A stretch of DNA of 7,958 bases, from the NCBI GenBank assembly GCA_026988195.1, contig JALSLS010000413.1:1-7958 (forward strand). The letters run 5' to 3'. Shown here piece by piece: positions 1-6,557 of the stretch; position 1 is the stretch's first letter; every line of letters starts with the position of its first letter. Source of the stretch: Methylomonas sp. (GTDB lineage: Bacteria; Pseudomonadota; Gammaproteobacteria; Methylococcales; Methylomonadaceae). Both the position numbers and the translations under genes were made by a program. The notes beneath the pieces are model-generated. The model made no database searches. It was given only the letters and a program-made list of their open reading frames with translations, and was not told the DNA's origin.

Positions 1-19
1 TCTGAAAATTTCAATTAAC

Positions 20-47
20 TTCGCGCCGAGGGCGGACGCTCCTACAT
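20..47. repeat. REP-like short GC-rich palindrome
   Basis: A GC-rich island stands in AT-rich surroundings. Its core is cgcc-gag-ggcg, a 4-bp stem with a 3-nt loop, followed by the tail GGACGCTCCTACA. The layout of a small palindrome beside a conserved GCTCCTAC-type tail resembles the REP sequences mobilised by RAYT transposases in Pseudomonas and other gammaproteobacteria. It shares ACGCTCCT with the larger repeat at 751-855. Only one copy is in the window, so family membership is inferred from resemblance. Confidence 0.5.
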
Positions 48-92
48 TATCGGGTAAAATAGTGATATATAAATAAATTGGAATTAGCGGCT

Positions 93-728
93 ATGATGAA
101 AAAAGCAATTATTTACCTGCATGGATTCAACTCTGCATCACTGGATTTAGAGCATGTACTATTAACAAGCAAGGAAAAGCTTCAGGTTTTAGAGCAATTC
201 TGTTTACAAAAGGATATTTTATTTTATGCGCCTAACGTTGATTACAGAGATTTTGAAGGTATCGTAGAAGATATGTTGTTTCAGTGGAACCAGTATTTAG
301 ATCAATCCTATGATGTGATTTTTATGGGCTCCTCAATGGGAGGCTTTACCAGTGAATACTTGGCAATCAAGACAGGGAGTAAGGCTATTATGATTAACCC
401 TGTCATTGTAGCAAGTGAATTGTTGTCACAATTTATGGGTGTCACAGAAAATTTTGAGACAGGTCTTCCTTATCAATGGGAGCAGAATAATTGTGATCAG
501 TATGTTGAGTATGAAAAGTACATTAAAAATAGCACCCACTCAATAGATAGAACTATCTTATTAGATATGGCGGATGAATTAATTGACTCTGTCAATACTG
601 AATTGGTCTATAAAGACAAAGCAAATGTTGTAACTTATGAGGGTGGATCACATAGCTTTGAACATATTAAGCAGGCATTACCCGTGATTGAACAAGTGAT
701 ATTTAGTGATGCTGATGCTGATACCTAA
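93..728 (+). CDS. YqiA/YcfP-type alpha/beta-hydrolase esterase
   Basis: A cytoplasmic serine hydrolase of the YqiA family (COG3150-like), 211 residues against about 193 in E. coli YqiA. Motifs seen in order, numbered from the ATG at 93, are YLHGFNS near residues 8-14 (oxyanion strand), the nucleophile elbow GSSMGG with Ser81, NPV plus ELL plus TGLPY in the middle, an acidic MADELID stretch with the probable catalytic Asp161, and EGGSHSF with His187. All align by eye with YqiA, and the triad looks intact. E. coli YqiA is described as an esterase, but the natural substrate is not evident here. The frame is open back to a TTG at 78, but TTGGAA at 78-83 looks like the ribosome-binding site for the ATG at 93, so I chose that start; 96 is also possible. 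The C-terminus ends in a small Asp-Ala repeat (DADADT). No operon partner is visible. The family call is firm; a gene symbol would be a guess. Confidence 0.85.
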   Translation: MMKKAIIYLHGFNSASLDLEHVLLTSKEKLQVLEQFCLQKDILFYAPNVDYRDFEGIVEDMLFQWNQYLDQSYDVIFMGSSMGGFTSEYLAIKTGSKAIMINPVIVASELLSQFMGVTENFETGLPYQWEQNNCDQYVEYEKYIKNSTHSIDRTILLDMADELIDSVNTELVYKDKANVVTYEGGSHSFEHIKQALPVIEQVIFSDADADT

Positions 729-734
729 TCGAAC

Positions 735-869
735 TAAATAAACCACAAAAATAGTTCCCATGCTCTGCGTGATAATTCATGACTGAACGCTCCTGCGTTC
801 CATGACGCTGGAGCGTCACTAGCTGCATTCCCACGCTGGAGCGAGGGAACGATGAGGGTGGTTTATTTA
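735..869. terminator. Split terminator-like inverted repeat (12-bp arms)
   Basis: TAAATAAACCAC at 735-746 and GTGGTTTATTTA at 858-869 are perfect reverse complements. The arms start 6 bases after the hydrolase stop codon. The A-rich 5' arm and U-rich 3' arm with a GC-containing tip resemble a low-GC Rho-independent terminator able to work in both directions. The loop is 111 nt because it holds the folded repeat at 751-855. I infer an original short-loop terminator for the hydrolase gene into which the repeat entered. No long T-run directly follows the right arm; the nearest lies at about 889-896. Confidence 0.5.
751..855. repeat. Complex palindromic intergenic repeat (nested hairpins)
   Basis: This roughly 105-bp element folds on itself at two levels. 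The outer arms are GTTCCC (754-759) with GGGAAC (845-850), continued imperfectly through TGCGTG (766-771) with its partner CACGCT-like tract near 832-837. The inner hairpin is ACGCTCC (787-793) with GGAGCGT (810-816), then one T/T mismatch, then GCGT (795-798) with ACGC (805-808) around a TCCATG loop. It is more GC-rich than its surroundings and has no coding capacity. It looks like a dispersed non-autonomous palindromic element of the kind common between gammaproteobacterial genes. Copy number cannot be seen from one window. Confidence 0.6.
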
Positions 870-965
870 TTGCGAGTTACCTTACTTGTTTTTTTCTATT
901 TTTCCTAAACTTAAAAACTGGAACACTGAGTTACAGGAATCTAACCATTCTATTAAATTAAAATT

Positions 966-1502
966 ATGCATGAACTTACAGACCGAGAGCTTTATGAAGC
1001 AATCGAATACGCTAGAAATATAGATGAAGAAGCGGGACGTTCAATTATGGAGGGTTTCCAGGTTGAACAGCCGGCCTTAGCGCAAACGCTCTTTAATATT
1101 TTTCCTTCACTGATAGCCAAGCAAAATCAAGAGATGGCGAACATGTTTATGGAGTTAAGTTTTGATGCACTTTGTGTCTATCAGCATGCTTTTGGTAAGG
1201 TGCCAGCTCAAACTGAAGAGTGGTTAGAGCGTCAAATGGCTCTTTTAGATGCTGAATTACAATCATTGACTCCAGACCAACAGATGGATGAGAAAATAAG
1301 AGCAAAGCTACAAAAACGATTCACTGAACGCGCCTATAATGAAGTGACACAATTGAGGTTGATAGAAGTAATGAACGAATCAATTGGTGATTATGCATCT
1401 GAAAGTATTGAGCGAGTAGCTTCAGTGAAATTTACTGAAAACATGATGTTTATAGTGATTCGCCTGCTCAGTAATCTTTATAGTCAAGCGACTGATAACT
1501 AA
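966..1502 (+). CDS. Hypothetical soluble helical protein, 178 residues
   Basis: I do not recognise this protein. The 178-residue product is acidic and methionine-rich and appears all-helical: amphipathic stretches at about 4-30, 36-62, 62-78, 81-100, 107-143 and 148-175, with few glycines and prolines. There is no signal peptide, no convincing membrane segment, no metal-binding cysteine cluster (a single Cys), and no nucleotide-binding loop. It is probably cytoplasmic. The start ATG has no clear Shine-Dalgarno; CAGGA at 936-940 is about 25 bases upstream and too far. A later start at Met28 is possible but would cut the first helix. It stands alone between two non-coding stretches of 237 and 81 bp. 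The long uninterrupted frame and protein-like composition support a real gene; function is unknown. Confidence 0.7.
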   Translation: MHELTDRELYEAIEYARNIDEEAGRSIMEGFQVEQPALAQTLFNIFPSLIAKQNQEMANMFMELSFDALCVYQHAFGKVPAQTEEWLERQMALLDAELQSLTPDQQMDEKIRAKLQKRFTERAYNEVTQLRLIEVMNESIGDYASESIERVASVKFTENMMFIVIRLLSNLYSQATDN

Positions 1503-1583
1503 TAAATTAAAGGATAACGATGTTTCAAATATAGATATGCTAAACTCGACTGACATGTCTTTGGTTATTTATTGGAATCCGCT

Positions 1584-1961
1584 ATGAAAATATTTAAAGT
1601 GTTAATAGCTTTCATGCTTGTGTCACTCTCTACAAATGCTCTTGCCTATGGAAGCAGTAGCAGTAAGAAGGCATGTGCTAAACCTCGCTTGACTCAATTC
1701 ACACCGGCTCATTTATCAACTGTAACGGCTCAGTCAGAATTTTCATTTCTTGCGTCATCGACAACGAACCCTGCTAGTATCAGCGTCGACGCAAAAGGTC
1801 AAGCCGTTGAAATTGATATTAGTAAAGTAAATAAGGGCTACTCGGTTACAGGTAAGTTACCTGCTTCATTGCACAGTGGTTATGCCAGAATTAATATTGA
1901 AGTGATAGGTACAAATAACTGTAAAGCTAAAGAGGGTTGGCTGCTTAAGATAGAAAATTAA
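1584..1961 (+). CDS. Small exported beta-rich protein with two cysteines
   Basis: A 125-residue secreted or periplasmic protein of unknown function. Residues 1-21 form a classical Sec signal peptide: Lys at 2 and 5, a hydrophobic core from about 6 to 14, and a NALA cleavage site before Tyr22. The mature part begins with a Ser-rich linker (23-27). The rest alternates hydrophobic and polar residues as in a single Ig-like beta-sandwich, with SEFSFLAS at 51-58, ISVDA at 66-70, VEIDIS at 75-80 and ARINIEVIG at 101-109. Cys31 and Cys113 are the only cysteines and could form one disulfide clamping the domain ends. I chose the ATG at 1584 because TTGGAA at 1572-1577 lies at ribosome-binding distance; starting at the TTG at 1572 would prepend MESA ahead of the signal peptide. 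I see no lipobox. The exported small-protein call is solid; the fold is an inference. Confidence 0.75.
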   Translation: MKIFKVLIAFMLVSLSTNALAYGSSSSKKACAKPRLTQFTPAHLSTVTAQSEFSFLASSTTNPASISVDAKGQAVEIDISKVNKGYSVTGKLPASLHSGYARINIEVIGTNNCKAKEGWLLKIEN

Positions 1962-2056
1962 ATTTAATATCGGTCCACAGCTTAAAGTAAGTTTTCCTCA
2001 CCCTCTTTTTAGCTTGTTTTTCAGAAGAGGAGGTATTACGAGCTGATGGTTTTCTA

Positions 2057-2087
2057 TGCCAGAGCATAAATTGTTTATGCTCTGGCA
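2057..2087. terminator. 14-bp perfect stem-loop at the convergent gene ends
   Basis: TGCCAGAGCATAAA (2057-2070) and TTTATGCTCTGGCA (2074-2087) are perfect complements around a 3-nt TTG loop. The stem lies between the end of the exported-protein gene and comF and includes the last three comF sense codons and its TAA stop. Neither side is followed by a T-tract on its transcribed strand, so it is not a textbook intrinsic terminator. A shared transcription barrier or a 3'-end-protecting hairpin for the comF mRNA is the likeliest role. Confidence 0.45.
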
Positions 2088-2776
2088 CAAACCCAAATAT
2101 CAATTCTACTTATTCCTGATTTTTTTAATAGTTTTGCCAGCTCATCTACGGTAGAGCCTGTCGTCATTACATCATCAAATATTACAACATGTTGTGCAGT
2201 AATCGGTTTGATTATTTTAAATGCATTTTTAATGTTTTTTTTGCGCTCCTTTGCATGTAGGTTAACTTGGTGTGGGGTGTTTCGTTGTCGAATACAGGAT
2301 GTGGTATTTAAGGGGATATTAAGTTGTTTTGATAACGTTTTTGCTATTTCAATGCTTTGGTTAAAACCTCGTTGTTTATAACGCTGCTTGTGCAAAGGGA
2401 TGGGAATAATTATTTCAGGCATTTCGGCTGTTTTTTTTAGGTGGGATGCAAGTAATAAACCCAATAGGCGAGCATTTTTATATTGCTGGTTAAACTTTAA
2501 AGTGGCTATTAAATAGCGAATGCTACTCTGGTGAATAAACGGGGCGTGGGTTTCATCAAATGAAGGTGATTGGCTAATGCAATGCCCACAGAGTTGAGGT
2601 TTTGAAATTGAGAAATCATATATTTCGGCACAGCGATAACAACATTGAGTATTACGAGTTAAGTCATTAAAACACCCCTGACAGATGTCTTGATCGTCAA
2701 TTCCAGTATTTTTACATAATATGCATGTTGGTGGTAGTAGGTAATGCTGTATAATATTAAGCCAGTTGTTTACCAT
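2075..2776 (-). CDS. comF: ComF family phosphoribosyltransferase-like protein
   Basis: A 233-residue ComF/GntX family protein, normal family length. The N-terminus has a zinc-finger-like cysteine cluster: Cys18-x2-Cys21, Cys32-x2-Cys35, Cys45/46-x2-Cys49 and Cys63-x2-Cys66. The C-terminal half is a type I phosphoribosyltransferase domain, with IPIPLH near 124-129, RGFNQS at 136-141 and the PRPP-binding loop VVIFDDVMTTGST at 197-209, whose two acidic residues are Asp201 and Asp202. ComF proteins support uptake and processing of transforming DNA in competent bacteria, and E. coli GntX (YhgH) is needed to use DNA as a nutrient; the reaction is not established. The start codon at 2774-2776 lies inside the left half of the BirA operator, so comF is divergent from the biotin operon and could share its control. 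A ComF homologue lies next to bioH in E. coli, so the link to biotin genes recurs. Confidence 0.9.
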   Translation of the reverse strand: MVNNWLNIIQHYLLPPTCILCKNTGIDDQDICQGCFNDLTRNTQCCYRCAEIYDFSISKPQLCGHCISQSPSFDETHAPFIHQSSIRYLIATLKFNQQYKNARLLGLLLASHLKKTAEMPEIIIPIPLHKQRYKQRGFNQSIEIAKTLSKQLNIPLNTTSCIRQRNTPHQVNLHAKERKKNIKNAFKIIKPITAQHVVIFDDVMTTGSTVDELAKLLKKSGISRIDIWVCARA

Positions 2777-2798
2777 AAATAGTTAGCCAGGTTGACAA
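2766..2798. promoter_or_regulatory. BirA operator (bioO) upstream of bioB
   Basis: TTGTTTACC (2766-2774) and GGTTGACAA (2790-2798) form an inverted repeat matching 7 of 9 positions, separated by 15 bp. The proteobacterial BirA site is usually given as TTGTAAACC, a 14-16 bp spacer and GGTTTACAA. Each half here differs from that consensus only at one or two central positions. The location directly before bioB is what the family predicts. BirA carrying biotinyl-5'-AMP binds as a dimer and represses transcription when biotin is plentiful. The left half covers comF codons 1-3, including the start codon. Confidence 0.8.
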
Positions 2799-2820
2799 GC
2801 GCCTGTTTAAAGCGAGATAA
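2792..2820 (+). promoter_or_regulatory. Candidate sigma-70 promoter of the bio operon
   Basis: A perfect -35 hexamer TTGACA (2792-2797) is embedded in the right half of the BirA operator. Seventeen bases on is AGATAA (2815-2820), a weak -10. BirA bound to the operator would cover the -35, consistent with repression. This -10 would place the transcript start at or within a base or two of the bioB ATG, giving an almost leaderless mRNA. A different, weaker promoter cannot be excluded. Confidence 0.4.
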
Positions 2821-2825
2821 ATTGA

Positions 2826-3839
2826 ATGTCAGTAAATCCAAATATAGATCAAATTTCACCAAATGCACAATTAAATATTGCAAATTCAATTAAAAATAAT
2901 TGGCAATTAGATGAAGTGAAAGCATTATATGCCCTACCTTTTAATGACCTTCTTTTTAAGGCACAGACGGTACATAGAGATAATTTTGATCCAAATGAAG
3001 TTCAGATTAGTAGTTTGTTAAGTATTAAAACAGGGTCTTGTTCAGAAGATTGTGGCTATTGTCCGCAAAGTGCACGTTATGATTCTGATTTAACCCCTGA
3101 AGCTTTAATGCCTGTTGATGAGGTGATTAAGTCAGCTAAATTAGCAAAAGATCAGGGGGCATCACGTTTTTGTATGGGAGCTGCTTGGCGTAGCCCTAAA
3201 GACAAAGATATTGAGAGGGTTGTAGAAATGGTTCAAGGTGTTAAAGCTTTGGGTATGGAGACTTGTGTCACATTAGGGATGTTGAATGACAAACAAACCG
3301 CTGCTTTAAAAGAAGGTGGGTTAGATTATTACAACCATAATCTAGATACTTCAGAAGAATATTATTCTGAAGTCATCACTACTAGAACCTATCAAGATAG
3401 ATTAGATACTTTGGAGCGTGTTAGAGATTCCGGTATTAATGTGTGTTGTGGCGGTATTGTTGGTATGGGGGAGTCTGACGATGACAGAGCTAATTTATTA
3501 ATAGAATTGGCTAACCTTCCTAAGCATCCAGAAAGTGTGCCTATTAATATGTTGGTAAAAGTCGAGGGAACTCCGCTAAGTAATACAGAAGCATTGGATC
3601 CGTTGGTTTTTATTAGAACGGTTGCTGTCGCTAGAATTTTAATGCCTCAGTCAAGAGTGCGTTTATCAGCAGGCAGAAAAGAAATGTCAGATGAAATGCA
3701 GGCTTTGTGTTTTTTTGCAGGTGCAAATTCTATTTTTTATGGTGACAAATTATTAACCACTGACAACCCTATGAGTAACCATGATCTAGCTTTGTTTGAT
3801 CGCTTAGGGATTTATTCTGGTGGTTCTAGTTACGCATAA
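2826..3839 (+). CDS. bioB: Biotin synthase BioB
   Basis: The radical-SAM enzyme that inserts sulfur between C6 and C9 of dethiobiotin to make biotin, the last step of the pathway, in the cytoplasm. The 337 residues contain all iron-sulfur ligands. Cys72, Cys76 and Cys79 (CxxxCxxC) hold the [4Fe-4S] cluster that cleaves SAM. Cys116, Cys147, Cys207 and Arg279 match E. coli Cys97, Cys128, Cys188 and Arg260, which bind the sacrificial [2Fe-2S] cluster, with a constant offset of 19. YNHNLDTS at 169-176 is also typical. The offset reflects an N-terminal extension of about 19 residues before the conserved WQLDEV. The start is fixed: an in-frame TGA directly precedes the ATG and no ATG, GTG or TTG occurs in the extension. 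No good Shine-Dalgarno is visible, only GAG about 10 bases upstream. It is the first gene of the operon and shares one base with bioF (TAATG). Confidence 0.98.
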   Translation: MSVNPNIDQISPNAQLNIANSIKNNWQLDEVKALYALPFNDLLFKAQTVHRDNFDPNEVQISSLLSIKTGSCSEDCGYCPQSARYDSDLTPEALMPVDEVIKSAKLAKDQGASRFCMGAAWRSPKDKDIERVVEMVQGVKALGMETCVTLGMLNDKQTAALKEGGLDYYNHNLDTSEEYYSEVITTRTYQDRLDTLERVRDSGINVCCGGIVGMGESDDDRANLLIELANLPKHPESVPINMLVKVEGTPLSNTEALDPLVFIRTVAVARILMPQSRVRLSAGRKEMSDEMQALCFFAGANSIFYGDKLLTTDNPMSNHDLALFDRLGIYSGGSSYA

Positions 3840-4999
3840 TGGCGCAGGGTTTTGTTGATTTAGCAGATGAGTTGCAACAAATAAAGCAACAAAACCTGTA
3901 TCGTTCTCGGCGTATTATTTCAACACCTCAAGGTGTTGAAATAATAGTTGATGGTAAACCGCTTATTAATTTTAGTAGTAATGATTATTTGGGTTTAGCC
4001 AACCACCCACAAGTGATTAAATCCTTTAAACAAGCGACCGATCAATATGGTGTGGGGAGTGGTTCTGCGCATTTAATTTGTGGGCATAGTCAAAGTCACC
4101 AAGCTTTAGAAGAAGAATTAGCTGATTTTACTGGGCGTGATAGAGCATTGTTATTTTCTACAGGTTACATGGCAAATGTTGGGGTCATTTCTGCACTCAT
4201 GGGGCGAGGTGACCAAATATTTCAAGACCGATTAAATCATGCTTCATTATTAGATGGAGGCTTATTGTCTGGCGCGCGTTTTAAACGTTATTTGCACAAT
4301 AATCTTGATGATTTAAACAACAAAATTAATCCCATCAATGGTCGAACTTTAATTGTAACGGATGGAGTTTTTAGCATGGATGGTGATGTTGCCCTTTTGG
4401 CTGGGTTGTCTGCTTTAGCAACAAAAAAACATGCTTGGCTAATGGTGGACGATGCACACGGTTTAGGTGTGATGGGTACAACAGGCGCGGGCGTTTTACA
4501 GCAACTAAATTTAACTCAACAACAAGTCCCTATTTTAATGGGTACCTTAGGTAAGGGGTTTGGTACTTTTGGAGCATTTATCGCAGGGTCTGATGTATTA
4601 ATTGAAACATTAATCCAAAAAGCCAGAAGTTATGTTTTTACCACTGCTTTACCTGCCGCCGTTGCAGAAGCGACTCGGACAAGTCTTAAACTGGTTATTG
4701 CCGAAAACTGGCGTAGAGAGAAATTACAATCTCTGGTTAAGCGTTTTCAATTAGGAGCTTATCAGCTGGGTTTGCCGGTAATGCCATCAGATTCAGCCAT
4801 ACAGCCTCTTTTAATAGGGGATAGCCAACGTGCAGTTGATATTAGTGAGGCTTTGTTAAGCCAAGGTTTTTTAGTGAGTGCAATTCGCCCTCCTACTATC
4901 CCAAAAGGTGAGGCTAGACTAAGAATCACTTTTTCAGCAAATCATCAACCAAAGCATGTAGACCAATTGCTAGATGCTTTAGAGAGTACCTCCTTATGA
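3839..4999 (+). CDS. bioF: 8-amino-7-oxononanoate synthase BioF
   Basis: A PLP-dependent alpha-oxoamine synthase that condenses pimeloyl-ACP (or pimeloyl-CoA) with L-alanine, releasing CO2, to give KAPA. The 386 residues match the usual length of about 385. Seen in order: NFSSNDYLGLA near 44-54, the glycine-rich GVGSGSAHLICGH at 71-83, STGYMAN at 107-113, TDGVFSMDGD at 174-183, VDDAHGLGVMG at 203-213 with the PLP-ring-facing Asp205 and His207, and GTLGKGFGTFG at 235-245 with the Schiff-base Lys239. RLRITFSANH near the C-terminus is the typical carboxylate-binding end. The start ATG overlaps the bioB stop by one base, and the GGTGG in the final bioB codons can act as ribosome-binding site, so translation is probably coupled. 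It overlaps bioH by four bases (ATGA). Confidence 0.97.
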   Translation: MAQGFVDLADELQQIKQQNLYRSRRIISTPQGVEIIVDGKPLINFSSNDYLGLANHPQVIKSFKQATDQYGVGSGSAHLICGHSQSHQALEEELADFTGRDRALLFSTGYMANVGVISALMGRGDQIFQDRLNHASLLDGGLLSGARFKRYLHNNLDDLNNKINPINGRTLIVTDGVFSMDGDVALLAGLSALATKKHAWLMVDDAHGLGVMGTTGAGVLQQLNLTQQQVPILMGTLGKGFGTFGAFIAGSDVLIETLIQKARSYVFTTALPAAVAEATRTSLKLVIAENWRREKLQSLVKRFQLGAYQLGLPVMPSDSAIQPLLIGDSQRAVDISEALLSQGFLVSAIRPPTIPKGEARLRITFSANHQPKHVDQLLDALESTSL

Positions 5000-5757
5000 C
5001 TCAAATTCATAAAGAAGTTTATGGCCAAGGCAAGCCAATTGTATTAATTCACGGATGGGCAATGCATAGCGGTATTTGGCGGAAATTTGCTCAGCAATTG
5101 GCGCAAAACTACCAAGTGATTTGTTTAGACCTACCTGGACATGGATTAAGTGCTACTGTTGAGCCTTACACTTTAGATAATATCATTAAGGCATTAATTG
5201 AAGCTATGCCCGAAAAACCTTGCTGTCTATTGGGATGGTCATTAGGAGCTACCGTTGCTTTGGGCTTAGCCAGTCAATATCCACAACATGTTAATTCACT
5301 TATCCTATTGGCGGGCAATCCGCGATTTGTTCAAGAATCTGACTGGGCTGGAGTAAGCCCCAAGATGTTAAATGACTTTGCTGATAATTTACAATTAAAT
5401 TGCCAGCTAACATTAATTCGTTTTTTGGCATTACAAGTAAACCAGTTGGCTGATGGAAAAAATATTTTAAAAGAGTTGAAGCAAGCTATTCAAGAATGTA
5501 ACCCACCCACTGAGCCTGTTTTGAACAGTGCCTTGAATATCTTAAAGCATACCGATTTAAGAGCCGAATTGCTAAGGCTAAATTGTCCTGTTTCTATTAT
5601 TCAAGGTGATAATGATTCTTTAATTCCTGTAAAGGTCAGTCAAAATATGCAAGCTATTAAACCTGAGATAACAGTGAATATTATTGAGGGGGCAGGGCAT
5701 GTGCCTTTTTTATCTCATCAATCAGATGTTCTTGAAATAATAAAACAAAGCGTATGA
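4996..5757 (+). CDS. bioH: Pimeloyl-ACP methyl ester carboxylesterase BioH
   Basis: An alpha/beta-hydrolase that cleaves the methyl ester of pimeloyl-ACP, ending the disguised fatty-acid cycle and giving BioF its substrate. The 253 residues compare with 256 in E. coli. The catalytic triad is complete and falls at the same numbers as the E. coli enzyme: Ser82 in GWSLG (80-84), Asp207 in GDNDSLIP and His235 in GAGHVPF. HGWAMHSGIW at 19-28 forms the oxyanion region, and DLPGHGLS at 45-52 is typical of the family. A helical lid spans about 115-185. It overlaps bioF and bioC by four bases each (ATGA), so the three are almost certainly translated from one mRNA. Small hydrolases can be misassigned, but position and matched numbering make the call firm. 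Confidence 0.96.
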   Translation: MTQIHKEVYGQGKPIVLIHGWAMHSGIWRKFAQQLAQNYQVICLDLPGHGLSATVEPYTLDNIIKALIEAMPEKPCCLLGWSLGATVALGLASQYPQHVNSLILLAGNPRFVQESDWAGVSPKMLNDFADNLQLNCQLTLIRFLALQVNQLADGKNILKELKQAIQECNPPTEPVLNSALNILKHTDLRAELLRLNCPVSIIQGDNDSLIPVKVSQNMQAIKPEITVNIIEGAGHVPFLSHQSDVLEIIKQSV

Positions 5758-6557
5758 GTGTAGTATCAACCATTGATAAAAATAAGATAAGACAATCATT
5801 TGCATCGGCAGCAAATACTTATGATGAATTGGCTGCTTTACAAAGAAAAGTTGGGTTAAAATTATTACAACAGCTTTCAGAACAAAGTCAGTGTCAGCAG
5901 GTTGTGGATTTAGGCTGTGGAACAGGTTTTTTAACTCAGCAATTAGTTGAGCGTGATTATGTTAAGCAAATAGTGGCTGTAGATATTGCCTTGGCAATGC
6001 TTAAACGCACCCAAGTAAAGTTAGAAACAGCTAACAATGTACACTATTTATGTGCTGATGCAGAATACCTGCCTTTGATGGATCATTCTATTGAGATGAT
6101 TATTTCAAACTTGGCTTTACAGTGGTGTCAAAATTTAACAACCGTGTTTAAGGGATTTAACCAGGCACTAAAAAAAGAAGGAAAAATACTGTTTTCAACC
6201 TTTGGACCAAATACTTTGCAAGAATTAAAAAAGGCATGGGCCGCTGTTGATGACTACACACATGTTAATGAGTTTTATTCTGCAGGTGAAATAGAGGGCT
6301 TTTTACGCCAATCTGGGTTTAAAGATATAAAGATAGTGACTCAATCTTATTACTCTTATTACTCAAGCGTTATTGAACTTATGCGTGAGTTGAAAGGAAT
6401 AGGGGCGCATAATGTGTTGTCCCATCGGAATCGACAAACTACGCGTAAAACTGATATGCAAGCAATGATTTCTGGATATGAAAAAAACAGGGAAAAGAAT
6501 GGAATTCCCGCAACTTATGAAATACTTTTTGTATCTGCAAGTGTTATAAAAGAATAA
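5754..6557 (+). CDS. bioC: Malonyl-ACP O-methyltransferase BioC
   Basis: A class I SAM-dependent methyltransferase that methylates the free carboxyl of malonyl-ACP so that it can prime fatty acid synthesis and become pimeloyl-ACP methyl ester. The 267 residues are slightly longer than E. coli BioC (251). Seen: the BioC-type N-terminus IRQSFASAANTYDELAALQ at 12-30, SAM motif I VVDLGCGTGFL at 50-60, an acidic VAVDIALAML at 74-83, DAEYLPL at 102-108, and SNLALQWCQN at 118-127, the last highly typical of BioC. FSTFGP and FYSAGEIEGFLRQSGF follow. It is the last gene of the overlapping cluster. bioD, which follows bioC in many related operons, is absent here, and no clear terminator follows the stop. 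Confidence 0.96.
   Translation: MSVVSTIDKNKIRQSFASAANTYDELAALQRKVGLKLLQQLSEQSQCQQVVDLGCGTGFLTQQLVERDYVKQIVAVDIALAMLKRTQVKLETANNVHYLCADAEYLPLMDHSIEMIISNLALQWCQNLTTVFKGFNQALKKEGKILFSTFGPNTLQELKKAWAAVDDYTHVNEFYSAGEIEGFLRQSGFKDIKIVTQSYYSYYSSVIELMRELKGIGAHNVLSHRNRQTTRKTDMQAMISGYEKNREKNGIPATYEILFVSASVIKE

Noticed and set aside
78..92. TTG start giving five extra residues on the YqiA-like hydrolase
   Set aside because: TTGGAA reads better as the ribosome-binding site for the ATG at 93, and family members begin just before the YLHGF strand.
1572..1583. TTG start adding four residues before the exported protein
   Set aside because: It would put MESA in front of a normal Lys-containing signal peptide start; TTGGAA here again fits a ribosome-binding site.
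1996..2033. Hairpin CCTCTT/AAGAGG as a terminator for the exported-protein gene
   Set aside because: The stem is only 6 bp plus 3 bp across a bulge, the loop is 17 nt, and the T-runs lie in the loop rather than after the stem.
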